A stretch of DNA of 64,000 nucleotides, taken from positions 68,718-132,717 of the forward strand of contig PGZL01000001.1 in the NCBI GenBank assembly GCA_002840095.1, written 5' to 3'. The translations under genes and the position numbers were made by a program. The DNA comes from Gammaproteobacteria bacterium HGW-Gammaproteobacteria-1. Lineage in GTDB: Bacteria > Pseudomonadota > Gammaproteobacteria > Thiohalomonadales > Thiohalomonadaceae. Below, piece by piece: positions 31,049-39,794 of this stretch (the first letter of the stretch is position 1; the number at the start of each line of letters is the position of its first letter). Under the pieces are notes generated by a model that saw only the letters and a list, made by a program, of their open reading frames with translations, was not told the origin of the DNA and did no database searches.

Positions 31049-33421
31049 ATGTCGGTAGACGTCAACGGCCTGCAAGAGCAGCAAATACTCCGCGATACGC
31101 GCCCGGTCATTATACGACTGGGGGCGGTCCTCCAATCGCGGCGCGGAGCGTTAATTCATGCCGGAATGTGTCTCCCGGCCCTTGCGTTCCCCGGTTTTGG
31201 GCCGCTGATGCTGCTCCTGTCCCTTCTCGCCCTCTTGGTGTTCTTGTCGCGCACCATCGTGTTGCCGATGCAGATACCGACCCATTCGCGCATCGGTCTA
31301 GACCCGCGCAACCCTGATCCGAAGGATGGTAAACCGCAACCGCCGAACGGCATCACGTTCCTGGGTAACAGCCAGGTCGACAACCTCGAGCTCTGGACGA
31401 ATAAGGATGTCGATACCCAACATCTGTGCTACCTGTCCGGCACCGGTGGTGGCAAGACCGGTGGGCTGACGTCACAGGCCTTTGTCTCGATGATCCAGGG
31501 ATCGGGGTTGTCCTACACCGATGGCAAGGCACAGCCCGATGTCCCGATCCGCCTTGCCAGTCTGGCGCATCGAGTTGGCCGCGCCCATGATCTCCTTCTC
31601 CTGAACTACGTCAGCGGAGGTCGCTCACCGTGGGACAAGAGTGATACCAAGCACTCCAATAGTTTTTCGTTCCTGTACACCGGATCTGCATCAATGGTGG
31701 CGGAAATGTTGCTGTCTCTGCTCGTCGTCGACAACGACATGTGGGGTCAGCGCGCTCGTCTGTATATGCGCGCCATTGGTTATCTCGTCACCTATATGCG
31801 TGATGCCAAGCTGGCGCGACCGACACTTAAATTGCTGATTGATCTCCTTGAGATACAGGGTGCAATGAAGTGGGCAATGCGCAGCGATGTGCCTGAAGCG
31901 GCACGCGGCATGCTTGAAGTGTATATGCGTAATCTCCCGGACATAACCGAGGACAAAATCCAGCAGATCATTGCCACCGGTCAAATATCAGAGGAAGTAG
32001 GTAGGCAGCATGGTTTCATTACCATGCAGTTGGTGCCCATGCTCTCGCCCTTGCTCTATGAGTATGGAGAGCAGCTGAGTCCGGATAACGCACCAGACAT
32101 TGATATGTATGACGTTGTTGTCAGCGACCGCATTCTGATCAACATGCTGGCGCCGCTGGAGCGATCGGCTGAAAGCGTCGCCTCCCTCGGTCGCCTCATC
32201 GTGGCCTCTGTCAAGTCGATGATGGCAAGTTCGATGTATGTCGGTCTCGAGGGCTTAACTGAGATTAACCTAGACCGACTACCAACCAACGCAGACGCTG
32301 CCTACCCCCTGTTTTGGGATGAGGTGGGCTACTACATGGTCGAAGATCATGCGGTCAAGGCGGCTCAGGGGCGCTCGCTGAACTTCTCCGAGCGCTATGG
32401 TGCGCAAGACATCGCGGCCATGAAGCGTCTGGGCGAGAAAGAGGCGAAGGCGACGGAGTCGGTCCTGGCCAATACTCTGCAGAAGCTCATTGGGCCCGTC
32501 GAAGACGCCAGCGATACTTTACGCCTCATCAAGGAACGGGCCGGACAGGGCATCTTCGAGGAACAAACATCGCTGCAGCGCCAGGAAGGTATGGCGGATA
32601 GCTATTACAACACGGGGGTGTCGATCCAGCGACGCGATAAGCTGACGATGGAGAAGATCGCCAATATGAGTGTCGGCGAAATCTATGTGATCTGGAGGGG
32701 GCAGGTCATCAAGGCCCGCCATTTCTTCGCCGCCGTCGACCGCGTCAAGGTCTTCAAAATGAACCGGTTCGTGCCGCGGCCCGCGCGCGTGTTCGCTGAA
32801 AGCCTGCAGGACAGCGAGTCAGCGAAGCTACGCGAGCGGTTACTGGAGGCGGCACGTCCCGAGGTGCGTTTGCCTAAGCCGGTGGATAATGATGATTTCC
32901 GCATGTTGATCACGGCGATCAATCGGGGAGGATTTGAAGAAACCGACGCCTTTCTGCGGAAGGCACACAAAATGCGCCTGGACGAGATCGCCGAGTTGTT
33001 CAATGGCCTGGAGCCGGCTGGATTCCTATCGGGCGAGTGCGAAGAAGATGAGGACGGTGACGCTCCACCCTCGTTTGTGGATGAAGAGGTCCGTGGTGGT
33101 AGTTCAGGAGGGGCGCGCCCGCGGCCAGCGGCCGAGGCGTCGGCGGATCCCATTGCTGGCCAGTACGAAGACTATTTCACCCTCCTCTTTGACCACCTGG
33201 AAAGTTCGCCGGACGAACTGGGCCAGGCCCTGGAATCCATTGAGCGCGGACAGCCTTGGGCGGACCCTGCGGGGGCCGAGGTTCGCGCGGCGGGCAACAT
33301 GCAGATTATCCGTGATGCGATGACTTATCCACGCGACCCGACGCCCAACATATCGCCGAAGGCGCTGGCCGCGCTGGCGCAGCGAGCCGCTGACTCCATC
33401 GGCTCGTTGGCGGGCGTTTAG
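31049..33421 (+). CDS. dotL: Type IVB coupling protein, DotL/TrbC family, 790 aa
   Basis: ATG 31049, 11 bases after the previous gene. Two N-terminal membrane segments (LIHAGMCLPALAFPGFGPLM and LLLSLLALLVFLSRTIVLPM) anchor a cytosolic ATPase. Walker A is GTGGGKTGG (near 131-139) and Walker B is LFWDEVGYYM (D424, E425). DotL (IcmO) and TrbC link the relaxosome or effectors to the secretion channel. The C-terminal part (about 600-790) is acidic and variable, as expected for the adaptor-binding tail where IcmW-IcmS dock in Legionella. Its stop overlaps the converging gene at 33418 by four bases. Confidence 0.9.
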   Translation: MSVDVNGLQEQQILRDTRPVIIRLGAVLQSRRGALIHAGMCLPALAFPGFGPLMLLLSLLALLVFLSRTIVLPMQIPTHSRIGLDPRNPDPKDGKPQPPNGITFLGNSQVDNLELWTNKDVDTQHLCYLSGTGGGKTGGLTSQAFVSMIQGSGLSYTDGKAQPDVPIRLASLAHRVGRAHDLLLLNYVSGGRSPWDKSDTKHSNSFSFLYTGSASMVAEMLLSLLVVDNDMWGQRARLYMRAIGYLVTYMRDAKLARPTLKLLIDLLEIQGAMKWAMRSDVPEAARGMLEVYMRNLPDITEDKIQQIIATGQISEEVGRQHGFITMQLVPMLSPLLYEYGEQLSPDNAPDIDMYDVVVSDRILINMLAPLERSAESVASLGRLIVASVKSMMASSMYVGLEGLTEINLDRLPTNADAAYPLFWDEVGYYMVEDHAVKAAQGRSLNFSERYGAQDIAAMKRLGEKEAKATESVLANTLQKLIGPVEDASDTLRLIKERAGQGIFEEQTSLQRQEGMADSYYNTGVSIQRRDKLTMEKIANMSVGEIYVIWRGQVIKARHFFAAVDRVKVFKMNRFVPRPARVFAESLQDSESAKLRERLLEAARPEVRLPKPVDNDDFRMLITAINRGGFEETDAFLRKAHKMRLDEIAELFNGLEPAGFLSGECEEDEDGDAPPSFVDEEVRGGSSGGARPRPAAEASADPIAGQYEDYFTLLFDHLESSPDELGQALESIERGQPWADPAGAEVRAAGNMQIIRDAMTYPRDPTPNISPKALAALAQRAADSIGSLAGV

Positions 33422-34062
33422 CGGCGCGTCAGGCGGGATGGCGGTTCGATTTTCATGCCCGAGAAGAAGGGGGAGCTTACGCTCTGGATGGCGTCGCGAG
33501 AGAACACCGTGGCGCGCCGGGTGGGCTTCCCGGCCGTTGCCACTGGGTAACAGATAACATCCAAATGCGCGAAGTCGGGGTCATCGTGCAATCGCGCGAT
33601 CAGGTGCGGGCGATACATGACGATTTCCATGATTTCATGCGCTTTGGGCTTTGCCGGCATTGGGAAGGGCATGCCCTCTTCCTGTGTGTACTGCACGAAC
33701 AGTTCGACGATATGGCTACGCAGTGAAGCGTTGATGTAGTCAAGATGCAGCATGCGGACGTGGGGCAGGTCGGTGTCCCGATAGTGCGCCAGGGAACCAA
33801 GGTGGCCTGCCATTTCGACCGACACCGGTATCAGGCGGTAACCGGAGGCGGCCAACAGCGTACGCACCTGCGACAGCGCAACCATGCCGATGCGCTGCCC
33901 ATGAATCAGGGTCAGGCCGCCATGTGGCGCCCGTAAGCCCATAGGGGCCTTCTTGGGATCGGCGGGCGGCGGAAAAGGGACGTCATCCAGAGTGTAGGTC
34001 ACCGACAGATCCGGGGTTGCGGTGGCAATCAACGGGATAACGCCGGTCAATGTCAAATTCAT
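33418..34062 (-). CDS. Hypothetical protein, 214 aa
   Basis: Unrecognised. It starts at ATG 34062 and converges on dotL, with a four-base overlap of the stops. The protein appears soluble, with a Pro-rich patch (VPFPPPADPKKAPMG) followed by an alpha/beta region (GGLTLIHGQRIGMVALSQVR). No membrane segment or catalytic motif is visible. It shares a 153-base divergent region with the HTH gene at 34216. Its conservation beside transfer genes would need to be tested by comparison with other plasmids. Confidence 0.55.
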   Translation of the reverse strand: MNLTLTGVIPLIATATPDLSVTYTLDDVPFPPPADPKKAPMGLRAPHGGLTLIHGQRIGMVALSQVRTLLAASGYRLIPVSVEMAGHLGSLAHYRDTDLPHVRMLHLDYINASLRSHIVELFVQYTQEEGMPFPMPAKPKAHEIMEIVMYRPHLIARLHDDPDFAHLDVICYPVATAGKPTRRATVFSRDAIQSVSSPFFSGMKIEPPSRLTRR

Positions 34063-34215
34063 GCGCGAGGACCCTGAGCACGCGAATTTTGGGAAACGGC
34101 CGCACGGCCAGTAGGGAATTATGTTAACACAATTATTCCGTCAACCGGTATGATATGACGTAATGGTTAGGGAATGCGCCTCGTATTTACGCACAACAAA
34201 AACTAGGTGGAAACG
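34063..34215. promoter_or_regulatory. Divergent promoter region with an imperfect palindrome
   Basis: This AT-richer stretch separates two divergent genes. GGAATTATGTTAAC at 34114-34127 and ACAATTATTCC at 34128-34138 form an imperfect palindrome centred on GTTAAC. This could be the target of the HTH protein encoded at 34216. Clear -35/-10 pairs could not be fixed with confidence. Confidence 0.35.
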
Positions 34216-34830
34216 GTGACCCCCAAAATCGTAATTGAAGAATCCGCCAATGGCTTGGTTGATTTTTTTATCCCGGATGACCGTCCGGTATGTGGTGCCG
34301 ACGTCAATTTCTTCCGAGAACACTTCAATCTGACCGTTGACGAGGCTCGCATCATCCTCGGTATTCCGACAACCGAGTGGTACGTCATGATGAACCAGCC
34401 GGACATGCCGATTCCCAATGCCAGCGTAGCCCTTCTGTTGCGCTATTTCGCCGCCTGTCCGGAGGATATCCCAACGATTCCCAAGGCTGATATCACTGGT
34501 GTAGCCGAGGCGCTGGAAGGCGTGGCGCAACGTGCCTGGGGCTTGCTGCTGGGACGCGAGGCGGCGTCGGGGCATCGCTGGGTTACGAAGAGCCCGGATC
34601 TGGGCCCCTCCACTCGCCGTCTAGCATACTACCTGGTCAAGAAGTTGACCAAGAGCCCGGCGGGCGGGCTGCGGTGGTGGCGCAGGCATGTCGTGGACAT
34701 GGAGGCATCCGCACGGGGTATTGAGGACTTGTTGGGGCGCGGAAGTTGGTCGGGAGCGTGCGAAGTGGCCTCAAGCCAGAAGAAGCAACGAGCCATCAAG
34801 AAGCGCGTCACGGGCAAGAAGCGGTCGTAA
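34216..34830 (+). CDS. Predicted HTH regulator, 204 aa
   Basis: I chose GTG 34216, which has AGGTGG five bases upstream; an in-frame GTG at 34207 lacks a binding site. The N-terminal half contains a helix-turn-helix-like region: NFFREHFNLTVDEARIILGI, then PTTEWYVMMNQPDMPIPNAS and VALLLRYFAACPEDIP, similar to Cro/C1-type proteins with a long recognition loop. The C-terminus is basic (KKQRAIKKRVTGKKR). A plasmid transcription regulator is likely, possibly autoregulating from the palindrome upstream. Which genes it controls is unknown. Confidence 0.55.
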   Translation: MTPKIVIEESANGLVDFFIPDDRPVCGADVNFFREHFNLTVDEARIILGIPTTEWYVMMNQPDMPIPNASVALLLRYFAACPEDIPTIPKADITGVAEALEGVAQRAWGLLLGREAASGHRWVTKSPDLGPSTRRLAYYLVKKLTKSPAGGLRWWRRHVVDMEASARGIEDLLGRGSWSGACEVASSQKKQRAIKKRVTGKKRS

Positions 34831-34845
34831 CCCCGCTTCGTCTTT
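34818..34845. terminator. Terminator between converging genes
   Basis: GAAGCGG (34818-34824) and CCGCTTC (34833-34839) form a 7-bp stem across the stop codon of the HTH gene, followed by GTCTTTTT. It lies nine bases before the end of the minus-strand gene at 34854. Confidence 0.7.
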
Positions 34846-34853
34846 TTGCCGCT

Positions 34854-35300
34854 CTACTTGTTCACGCCGCCCAGGCGCCGCAACGCACGCAACCCCTCCT
34901 GGTCCAGCCCTACAACGTCGGTTCCGCCGCCCTCCTCTGCTTCCATGGGCGGCATCGCCGGTTTCGGAACTGCGGACGGGCGCGGGGTGGTGCCGCCTCG
35001 GTCTGAGACGACGGGGGTTATGTGCATCGGCCGCGGCTGAGGTGCCTCGGCTAACGGAGCCGATTTCGCCGCGGGCTGGAGCGGCTCGGCCGGCGACGCC
35101 TTGGCGAGAGCTACGATGCCGGCGTCTTGCCCTCCCGGTGCCAATAACCCCTGCTCCATGAGCATGCGCATCCATGCGGCATTACGCAGCCACTCAGAGC
35201 GAACATGGTGGTTCTCCATTCCCTCCAAGTGATCGATCAGCGGTTGCCATCCCGGCGTCACCGGGATGGCGAATGAGGGGCGGTGGCGATTGCTGCTCAT
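34854..35300 (-). CDS. StbB-like partner of the actin-like partition protein, 148 aa
   Basis: It begins 16 bases after the end of stbA, on the same strand, and ends at the terminator at 34818-34845. The first 55 residues are structured (PGWQPLIDHLEGMENHHVRS then EWLRNAAWMRMLMEQGLL). The remainder is Pro/Ala-rich and probably disordered. Actin-like partition genes are usually followed by a small DNA-binding adaptor (ParR or StbB), and this gene sits exactly there. The sequence does not show a ribbon-helix-helix motif that I can name, so the role is deduced from position. Confidence 0.5.
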   Translation of the reverse strand: MSSNRHRPSFAIPVTPGWQPLIDHLEGMENHHVRSEWLRNAAWMRMLMEQGLLAPGGQDAGIVALAKASPAEPLQPAAKSAPLAEAPQPRPMHITPVVSDRGGTTPRPSAVPKPAMPPMEAEEGGGTDVVGLDQEGLRALRRLGGVNK

Positions 35301-35316
35301 GTGCAGCTCCTTGTCA

Positions 35317-36375
35317 TTAGCAGATGTACTTGATGAATTTGTACAGGCCCAGAGCGTTTACGTAGAGCGGCTGATCGGCGGTACGCTGGTGCCGAAACCA
35401 GGGGCTGGCACGGAGCTCGCGCTCGAAGTCCACGCACGCGCCGCCGAACGACACCACTTCGGACAGCTCCGAGCCATCACCGAAGGCGCGGTACACCTCG
35501 TCGCGGATCAGGCTGGTAACAGTCGCCTTGGCGCTGACGATGAACTCCGAGACGTCATGGTCGACATTGAAGAGTCTGGCCTTACCGGTGGTCATGGCGC
35601 GATCGAGTGCCGCGTCACTGAAGTCGCGCAGGCTATAGGCCTCCTTGATCTTTGAACGGACCATCTCGCGAACCTCGAGCATGCCGTGGGGTATCGATTT
35701 GGAACGCGCCCGGTCTACCGCGCCATTGCTGACAACAACGATGTCGGTGGTGCGTCCACCGAAGTCGATGAAGCCGAAGGGGTCGTACTGACGGTCCGCG
35801 TGAAACTTGGTGGTATTGCCCCCCATCTCCTCAAGCAGCAGGTGGAAGTACGCCACCATGCCCTCGGCAGCAACCTGGTGCTCCACAATGGTGAGCTCGA
35901 AGGGCTTCTTCGTGTCGGGGTATTCGGGGCTGGCGATGAGGAGTTCGCACGGACCGACCAGATTGTCGATCTTGCGCTTGATGTAATCCTGGTCCGGATC
36001 CACCGTATCGCCCTTGAAGAAGAGGCGGGGCGGCAGGCCAGTCGCGATTTTCAGCGTGGCGCCGGCAAAGCCGGCCCGATAGAGCGCGTGGTGGCTGATG
36101 ACGCGGCTCAACTCCGATACCGGGTAGACATCGGACATGGTGGACTCGCTGTCGACGGCGCCGGCGGAGAAATGTTTGTTGCCCACCTTGAACTCGGCGA
36201 TATCCGGTTGCTTCTTGCCCAGGGACACCGTGCGTGCCTGGCCATGGCGACCGCGCGACGGGCAGCAGAACAGGGAGCCGTTGGGTCCTGCGATCTTGCT
36301 GTTGTAATTGCCATCATCGAAACCGAGACAGATGACGGGGGCTTCAGACGGCTTCTTTGCTGCGTTCGCGCTCAT
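35317..36375 (-). CDS. stbA: Actin-like partition protein, StbA/ParM type, 352 aa
   Basis: I chose ATG 36375 (MSANAAKK), which has AGAGGG upstream. Actin-fold motifs are present: VICLGFDDGNYNSKIAG (phosphate 1), PFGFIDFGGRTTDIVVVS (phosphate 2, with Asp and Gly-Gly), and VVSFGGACVDF (adenosine). ParM/StbA proteins polymerise with ATP and push plasmid copies apart, or position them. The upstream region holds an inverted repeat at 36441-36459 that may be the centromere or operator. The gene is followed 16 bases later by its presumed partner. Length and motifs fit the plasmid ParM family. Confidence 0.85.
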   Translation of the reverse strand: MSANAAKKPSEAPVICLGFDDGNYNSKIAGPNGSLFCCPSRGRHGQARTVSLGKKQPDIAEFKVGNKHFSAGAVDSESTMSDVYPVSELSRVISHHALYRAGFAGATLKIATGLPPRLFFKGDTVDPDQDYIKRKIDNLVGPCELLIASPEYPDTKKPFELTIVEHQVAAEGMVAYFHLLLEEMGGNTTKFHADRQYDPFGFIDFGGRTTDIVVVSNGAVDRARSKSIPHGMLEVREMVRSKIKEAYSLRDFSDAALDRAMTTGKARLFNVDHDVSEFIVSAKATVTSLIRDEVYRAFGDGSELSEVVSFGGACVDFERELRASPWFRHQRTADQPLYVNALGLYKFIKYIC

Positions 36376-36440
36376 GGTGTTGTCCCTCTTGGTGCGTCCG
36401 TTGGTTATGTGCATCCTGTGGGAGATTATTCGGGCTGGCG

Positions 36441-36459
36441 CGCTATTCTGTTAATAGCG
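36441..36459. promoter_or_regulatory. Inverted repeat upstream of stbA
   Basis: CGCTATT (36441-36447) and AATAGCG (36453-36459) are perfect arms around CTGTT. A third partial copy (GAATAGTGTTAGCG) follows. The site lies about 66 bases before the stbA start and 80 before the plus-strand gene at 36539. It may be an operator or part of a partition site. Confidence 0.45.
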
Positions 36460-36538
36460 GAATAGTGTTAGCGGGCAAGATTGGGGCTTAACGGATTTGC
36501 GAGGGTGCCTGCATGCTTGCCTCTAGGAGGACGACACC

Positions 36539-36823
36539 ATGCCGCGCGCCAACAACACCGTATCCACGCTCACCCGCTCCCGGAGCCGAGTGATGCAACA
36601 CCAGAACCTGCTGCAGGCGGCCGACATTACCCGCCTGTTGGCGAAGGAAGACAGCCGCGCGGGGCAGTTGACCGCGCGGGACTATCATGAGCTGCAGAAG
36701 AAGCTAATGGCGCTCCAGGAGGGTCTGGACGCCGTGTGGGCGCTGCAGGGCGGCGCGAGGCCGGTGCGTGAGGTATTCGATGATCCGGGCCTGCCGTGCC
36801 TGGCGCGGCGGCAGGCATGGTAG
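36539..36823 (+). CDS. Hypothetical protein, 94 aa
   Basis: Strong ribosome binding site (AGGAGGACGACACC before ATG 36539). Basic N-terminus (STLTRSRSRVMQHQN) and two helices (LLQAADITRLLAKEDS and YHELQKKLMALQEGLDAVWA). It is divergent from stbA and converges on the transglycosylase gene, with a six-base gap. Its function is unknown; small size and charge would fit a DNA-associated or regulatory protein. Confidence 0.55.
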   Translation: MPRANNTVSTLTRSRSRVMQHQNLLQAADITRLLAKEDSRAGQLTARDYHELQKKLMALQEGLDAVWALQGGARPVREVFDDPGLPCLARRQAW

Positions 36824-36829
36824 ATACCG

Positions 36830-37345
36830 TTAATTCCGGGTAGCTAGACTGTAGATCGCGTCCCAGTTGGCGCGGACGCGTTTGATGTAGCTCCGGTTAT
36901 ATTCCGGGGTGTGAGAGTGGTAGTTGCCAACACCGGTCCAGAAATCCGGCGCCCTGTCGAGCTCGTAGCGCAAGATCCAGCCAGATGCATAGAGATTGAA
37001 GCAAACGTGGTTCTCAAGCAGGTCCGCGCTGGCCGGGATGCCCCGGTCGCGAAAACGACGGATCCAGGTGCTATTGATTTGCGCGGGACCAAAATCAGCA
37101 GTGCCGTTTTTGTTCATCGAACGGGCGCCTGCGCGCCCGTTCTCGGTACGGAGGATAGCTAAAAAGAGGCCAACATCCAGGTGGTAATGTCCGACCACTT
37201 CGGAAACACAACCTGCATGTGACGATAGGTGAAAAAGTATTTTATCACGCGACAATAAGCCCTCTAAGCTCGTCGCGACGGCTGTCCGCGCCAGAATGAG
37301 CAACGTGCCAGCAACAATGATTTGCTTATAGCGATTAACTGGCAC
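36830..37345 (-). CDS. pilT: PilT-type lytic transglycosylase, 171 aa
   Basis: The start is GTG 37345, followed by a signal-like segment (QIIVAGTLLILARTAVATS). The lysozyme-like domain is clear: LDVGLFLAILRTENGRAG with the catalytic Glu, then NGTADFGPAQINSTW, and GVGNYHSHTP. This matches the small IagB/VirB1/R64 PilT transglycosylases that open peptidoglycan for pilus or secretion assembly. It is the last gene of the pil block here. In R64, pilT also follows pilS. Despite the shared symbol it is unrelated to the PilT retraction ATPase. Confidence 0.85.
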   Translation of the reverse strand: MPVNRYKQIIVAGTLLILARTAVATSLEGLLSRDKILFHLSSHAGCVSEVVGHYHLDVGLFLAILRTENGRAGARSMNKNGTADFGPAQINSTWIRRFRDRGIPASADLLENHVCFNLYASGWILRYELDRAPDFWTGVGNYHSHTPEYNRSYIKRVRANWDAIYSLATRN

Positions 37346-37381
37346 AACGAATCTTCAAGCAGGCTCATTTATGGAGGAGCA

Positions 37382-37855
37382 TCAGGTCTTGGCGCACGAG
37401 TACGTGTAGTACCCGCAACAACCGCCTGCGGCGACAGCCGTTATTACCTGAGAGTACCCTGTAGGACAGCTATATAACGGATTATGTCCTTGGCAGGAAA
37501 TGCGTAAGGTGTCGGCGTATTTCGTCCACGCACCACATAGAGTGCCACCTGGCGCGTCCGCCGTCGCTACAACTGTCGCCGTATCGATTTGCGCGGTACT
37601 GATCAATTCGGCGTAATCGGTCGTTCCTCCCGTTGAATCGATGCGCGAAGCCAACGGTACTACGGCGTCACCGATCGTCGTCGCGCTGGCTTCTGCCTGA
37701 GTAGTGGAATAGAGCACGGCGTTGTCAGCGGCCGTGGTCGCCGCTGCTCGTTCAGCCGCAAAGCTGTCACGTAACTGTGAAATATCCGCTGCCGCCACCA
37801 TGAGCGGCAACGTGCAGAGCATTGTGATCACAAGGGTTTTAGTGGTGGAACGCAT
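37382..37855 (-). CDS. Secreted Cys-rich protein in the pil cluster, 157 aa
   Basis: GGAGGTG lies five bases before ATG 37855, so the upstream in-frame ATG at 37873 is unlikely. A signal peptide (TLVITMLCTLPLMVAAA-DI) is followed by an Ala/Thr/Ser-rich middle. A compact C-terminal domain has six cysteines (LCGAW, RISCQG, LYSCPTGY, GGCCGYYTYSC). The C-terminal sequence resembles the ends of pilus-tip adhesin domains such as R64 PilV in style (SCPTGY, aromatic and Cys-rich). It sits between pilV and pilT. It could be a minor tip or receptor-binding protein; that is inference. Confidence 0.65.
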   Translation of the reverse strand: MRSTTKTLVITMLCTLPLMVAAADISQLRDSFAAERAAATTAADNAVLYSTTQAEASATTIGDAVVPLASRIDSTGGTTDYAELISTAQIDTATVVATADAPGGTLCGAWTKYADTLRISCQGHNPLYSCPTGYSQVITAVAAGGCCGYYTYSCAKT

Positions 37856-37924
37856 AAACACCTCCGTCGTCAAACATCCACATGTTCAGAATAATTCGGA
37901 ATTAAGCACAAAGTGCCCATGAAT

Positions 37925-39190
37925 TCAAGGGCATTTCGTGGTGACATTCACCAGACCATATTGTGGTGGCAACGCATACCACTGCTGCCCAGTGGCAGTT
38001 TTTAGCAAAATCAACAAGTTCACCTGATATGTACCGCCGCCCATTGGCAGTAACTGACGGGACATCCCATAGATGTTTTCGGCCGTCGCACCGGACACCC
38101 ATGCTTCCGGAGAGGCAAAAATCAATGCTCGCGTGCCATTCGGGCAGATTGGCGTTGTGACAATGGACGTACTCGGCACGACGCGTTTATCGTAGACCGC
38201 TTGCGACAAACGTGCGGCCCGTCCATCAATATTCACATCCCGGATGTACGCGTCACGGGAGATTAGATCACCACTTGATGACTCGATATTGTCGTTCGCA
38301 ATGATGCGCCCCTGGGGAACAATCACATTACCAGTACTGGCAATAACGTTACCGGTGCTCGTCATCAAGTCGCCCTGCGTGGACACTACGTCTCCACGCG
38401 CCACCACTTCGTTGCCCGCTAGGACGTCGCGACCAGCTATCAAGTCTACCTGAAAGGCAATGCTCCCCGTGCCAACGATATCTCCCACATTGTTAACACT
38501 ATTACCATCCATGTTGAGGTCTCCCTGCATCGGCAGGTTGCCGTCACGTGGTAGATATATCTCGTTCAGGTTGTACTGATTGGTCGCGGTAGCCGTGATG
38601 CGACCGAAGTTGGCCGATGCCGGGTTGTCCTCGATGGCGTAATCAAAAAACGCCTCGGTCACGTTGGCGCCATCTACCCAGCGCTCAGCCTGCGCGGCCT
38701 GCATAACCATTACACCGGTCAGGTACTCCACCTGGAACTCATCGCCAGTGAATGGCCCAAGTGTTGTGGTTGCGGTGAACACATCTGCCGCAACGGCGAG
38801 CGTTGTCGATGGGGTTACGCCGAAAGGAAGTACGTTCGGAAACTCGCACGGCAGGAATCCCTGGCTTGGATTGCCGGGTTCTGGTGGCGAGTAGCCGCCG
38901 GCATACGCTCCACCGAAACAGGTCGTGGCATTCTTCAGCCAGTCCGTGCCAGTACGATTGCCTGTAGGTACCGCAGTTACACCGTGAAAGCCATAGAACT
39001 GGCGGATAGCCGCATTGTATTGCGCCAAATAGTTTCCAGCGCGCAACGCCGCTTGCCTGCGCTCAAAATCGCGCATGATAGGCAGGATGATCTGGAACAA
39101 AATAACGGCTATGGCGGCGCCCATAAAGAGCACCCCCATCATCGTGGCGATTCCTTTCTGCCGCTGTCGGAGCCTAGGTTCACGCATCAT
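37925..39190 (-). CDS. pilV: PilV-like pilus tip adhesin, 421 aa
   Basis: ATG 39190, with GGAGG five bases upstream. The N-terminus has a prepilin-like leader (RQRQKG) and hydrophobic stalk (IATMMGVLFMGAAIAVILFQ), but Met replaces the usual Glu at +5. The middle is a run of short repeats rich in GD/GN steps (such as NEVVARGDVVSTQGDLMTST) that suggests a beta-solenoid. The C-terminus (residues about 330-421) is a globular tip domain ending VTTKCP. R64 PilV is the minor tip adhesin that chooses the recipient cell. No shufflon segments or Rci-type recombination sites are visible here. Confidence 0.75.
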   Translation of the reverse strand: MMREPRLRQRQKGIATMMGVLFMGAAIAVILFQIILPIMRDFERRQAALRAGNYLAQYNAAIRQFYGFHGVTAVPTGNRTGTDWLKNATTCFGGAYAGGYSPPEPGNPSQGFLPCEFPNVLPFGVTPSTTLAVAADVFTATTTLGPFTGDEFQVEYLTGVMVMQAAQAERWVDGANVTEAFFDYAIEDNPASANFGRITATATNQYNLNEIYLPRDGNLPMQGDLNMDGNSVNNVGDIVGTGSIAFQVDLIAGRDVLAGNEVVARGDVVSTQGDLMTSTGNVIASTGNVIVPQGRIIANDNIESSSGDLISRDAYIRDVNIDGRAARLSQAVYDKRVVPSTSIVTTPICPNGTRALIFASPEAWVSGATAENIYGMSRQLLPMGGGTYQVNLLILLKTATGQQWYALPPQYGLVNVTTKCP

Positions 39191-39211
39191 CCCGCCCTCC
39201 ATCACGACTCG

Positions 39212-39757
39212 CTATCTGCACCGCGTGTATGTGTTGAACGCTTTAGCCCCAGCACCGGAACATGCGGTGGCAACACTTCCAACCGTATAGTTCTGGGCGG
39301 CGGAAGTGTTTTTTACAGTCGTGCCGTTTACGTCGAGACGAAAATGCTTGCCCTCGATCTGCTGCGCAAAACTGGCACAGTCGTCAGCGGACACCGCAGA
39401 ATACGTGACAATGAGCGTATCGTTTGCAACAACGGTTGTCGCGGCCGCTGCCTGCACCAGGTTACCCCACGCATCAATGATCTGACCGCCTTGCAGCATG
39501 TCTTCTGGTACCGCCTTCAGGTTGACAAGGTTCGCGGCACTGACACCCTGACAGTTATTCTGGGGGTCATACGCCTGCACCGCGCGCTCCACCAATTGGG
39601 CATGCCAGATAGCGTTCTTCAGTGACCCGGTCTGTTGGTTGAGAAAACGACCGATGGTAAACGCCAAGGCAAGAAGGATAATCAGGACACCAAGGGTGAT
39701 CATCAGTTCTATTGACGAGAAACCCGACTGGCGCCCGATACGGTGGATGGTGGTCAT
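39212..39757 (-). CDS. pilS: PilS-type major prepilin, 181 aa
   Basis: ATG 39757 with AAGGAG six bases upstream. Classical type IV prepilin: short leader (MTTIHRIGRQSG), cleavage before F, then FSSIELMITLGVLIILLALA with Glu at +5. The globular part has paired cysteines (ENNCQG-like NNCQGV, DDCASF, TACSG, TRCR) that would form disulphides. PilS is the thin-pilus subunit of IncI plasmids. It follows pilR and precedes pilV. No prepilin peptidase (PilU) is seen in the window, so one must come from elsewhere on the plasmid or the host. Confidence 0.85.
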   Translation of the reverse strand: MTTIHRIGRQSGFSSIELMITLGVLIILLALAFTIGRFLNQQTGSLKNAIWHAQLVERAVQAYDPQNNCQGVSAANLVNLKAVPEDMLQGGQIIDAWGNLVQAAAATTVVANDTLIVTYSAVSADDCASFAQQIEGKHFRLDVNGTTVKNTSAAQNYTVGSVATACSGAGAKAFNTYTRCR

Positions 39758-39794
39758 GTCTATCTCCTTATTAGTTACCGACGTTAGGTTGAAG

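Noticed and set aside
37925-39190. Shufflon at the 3' end of pilV
   Set aside because: No repeated short inverted crossover sites and no alternative C-terminal cassettes. The downstream gene has its own signal peptide and ribosome binding site.
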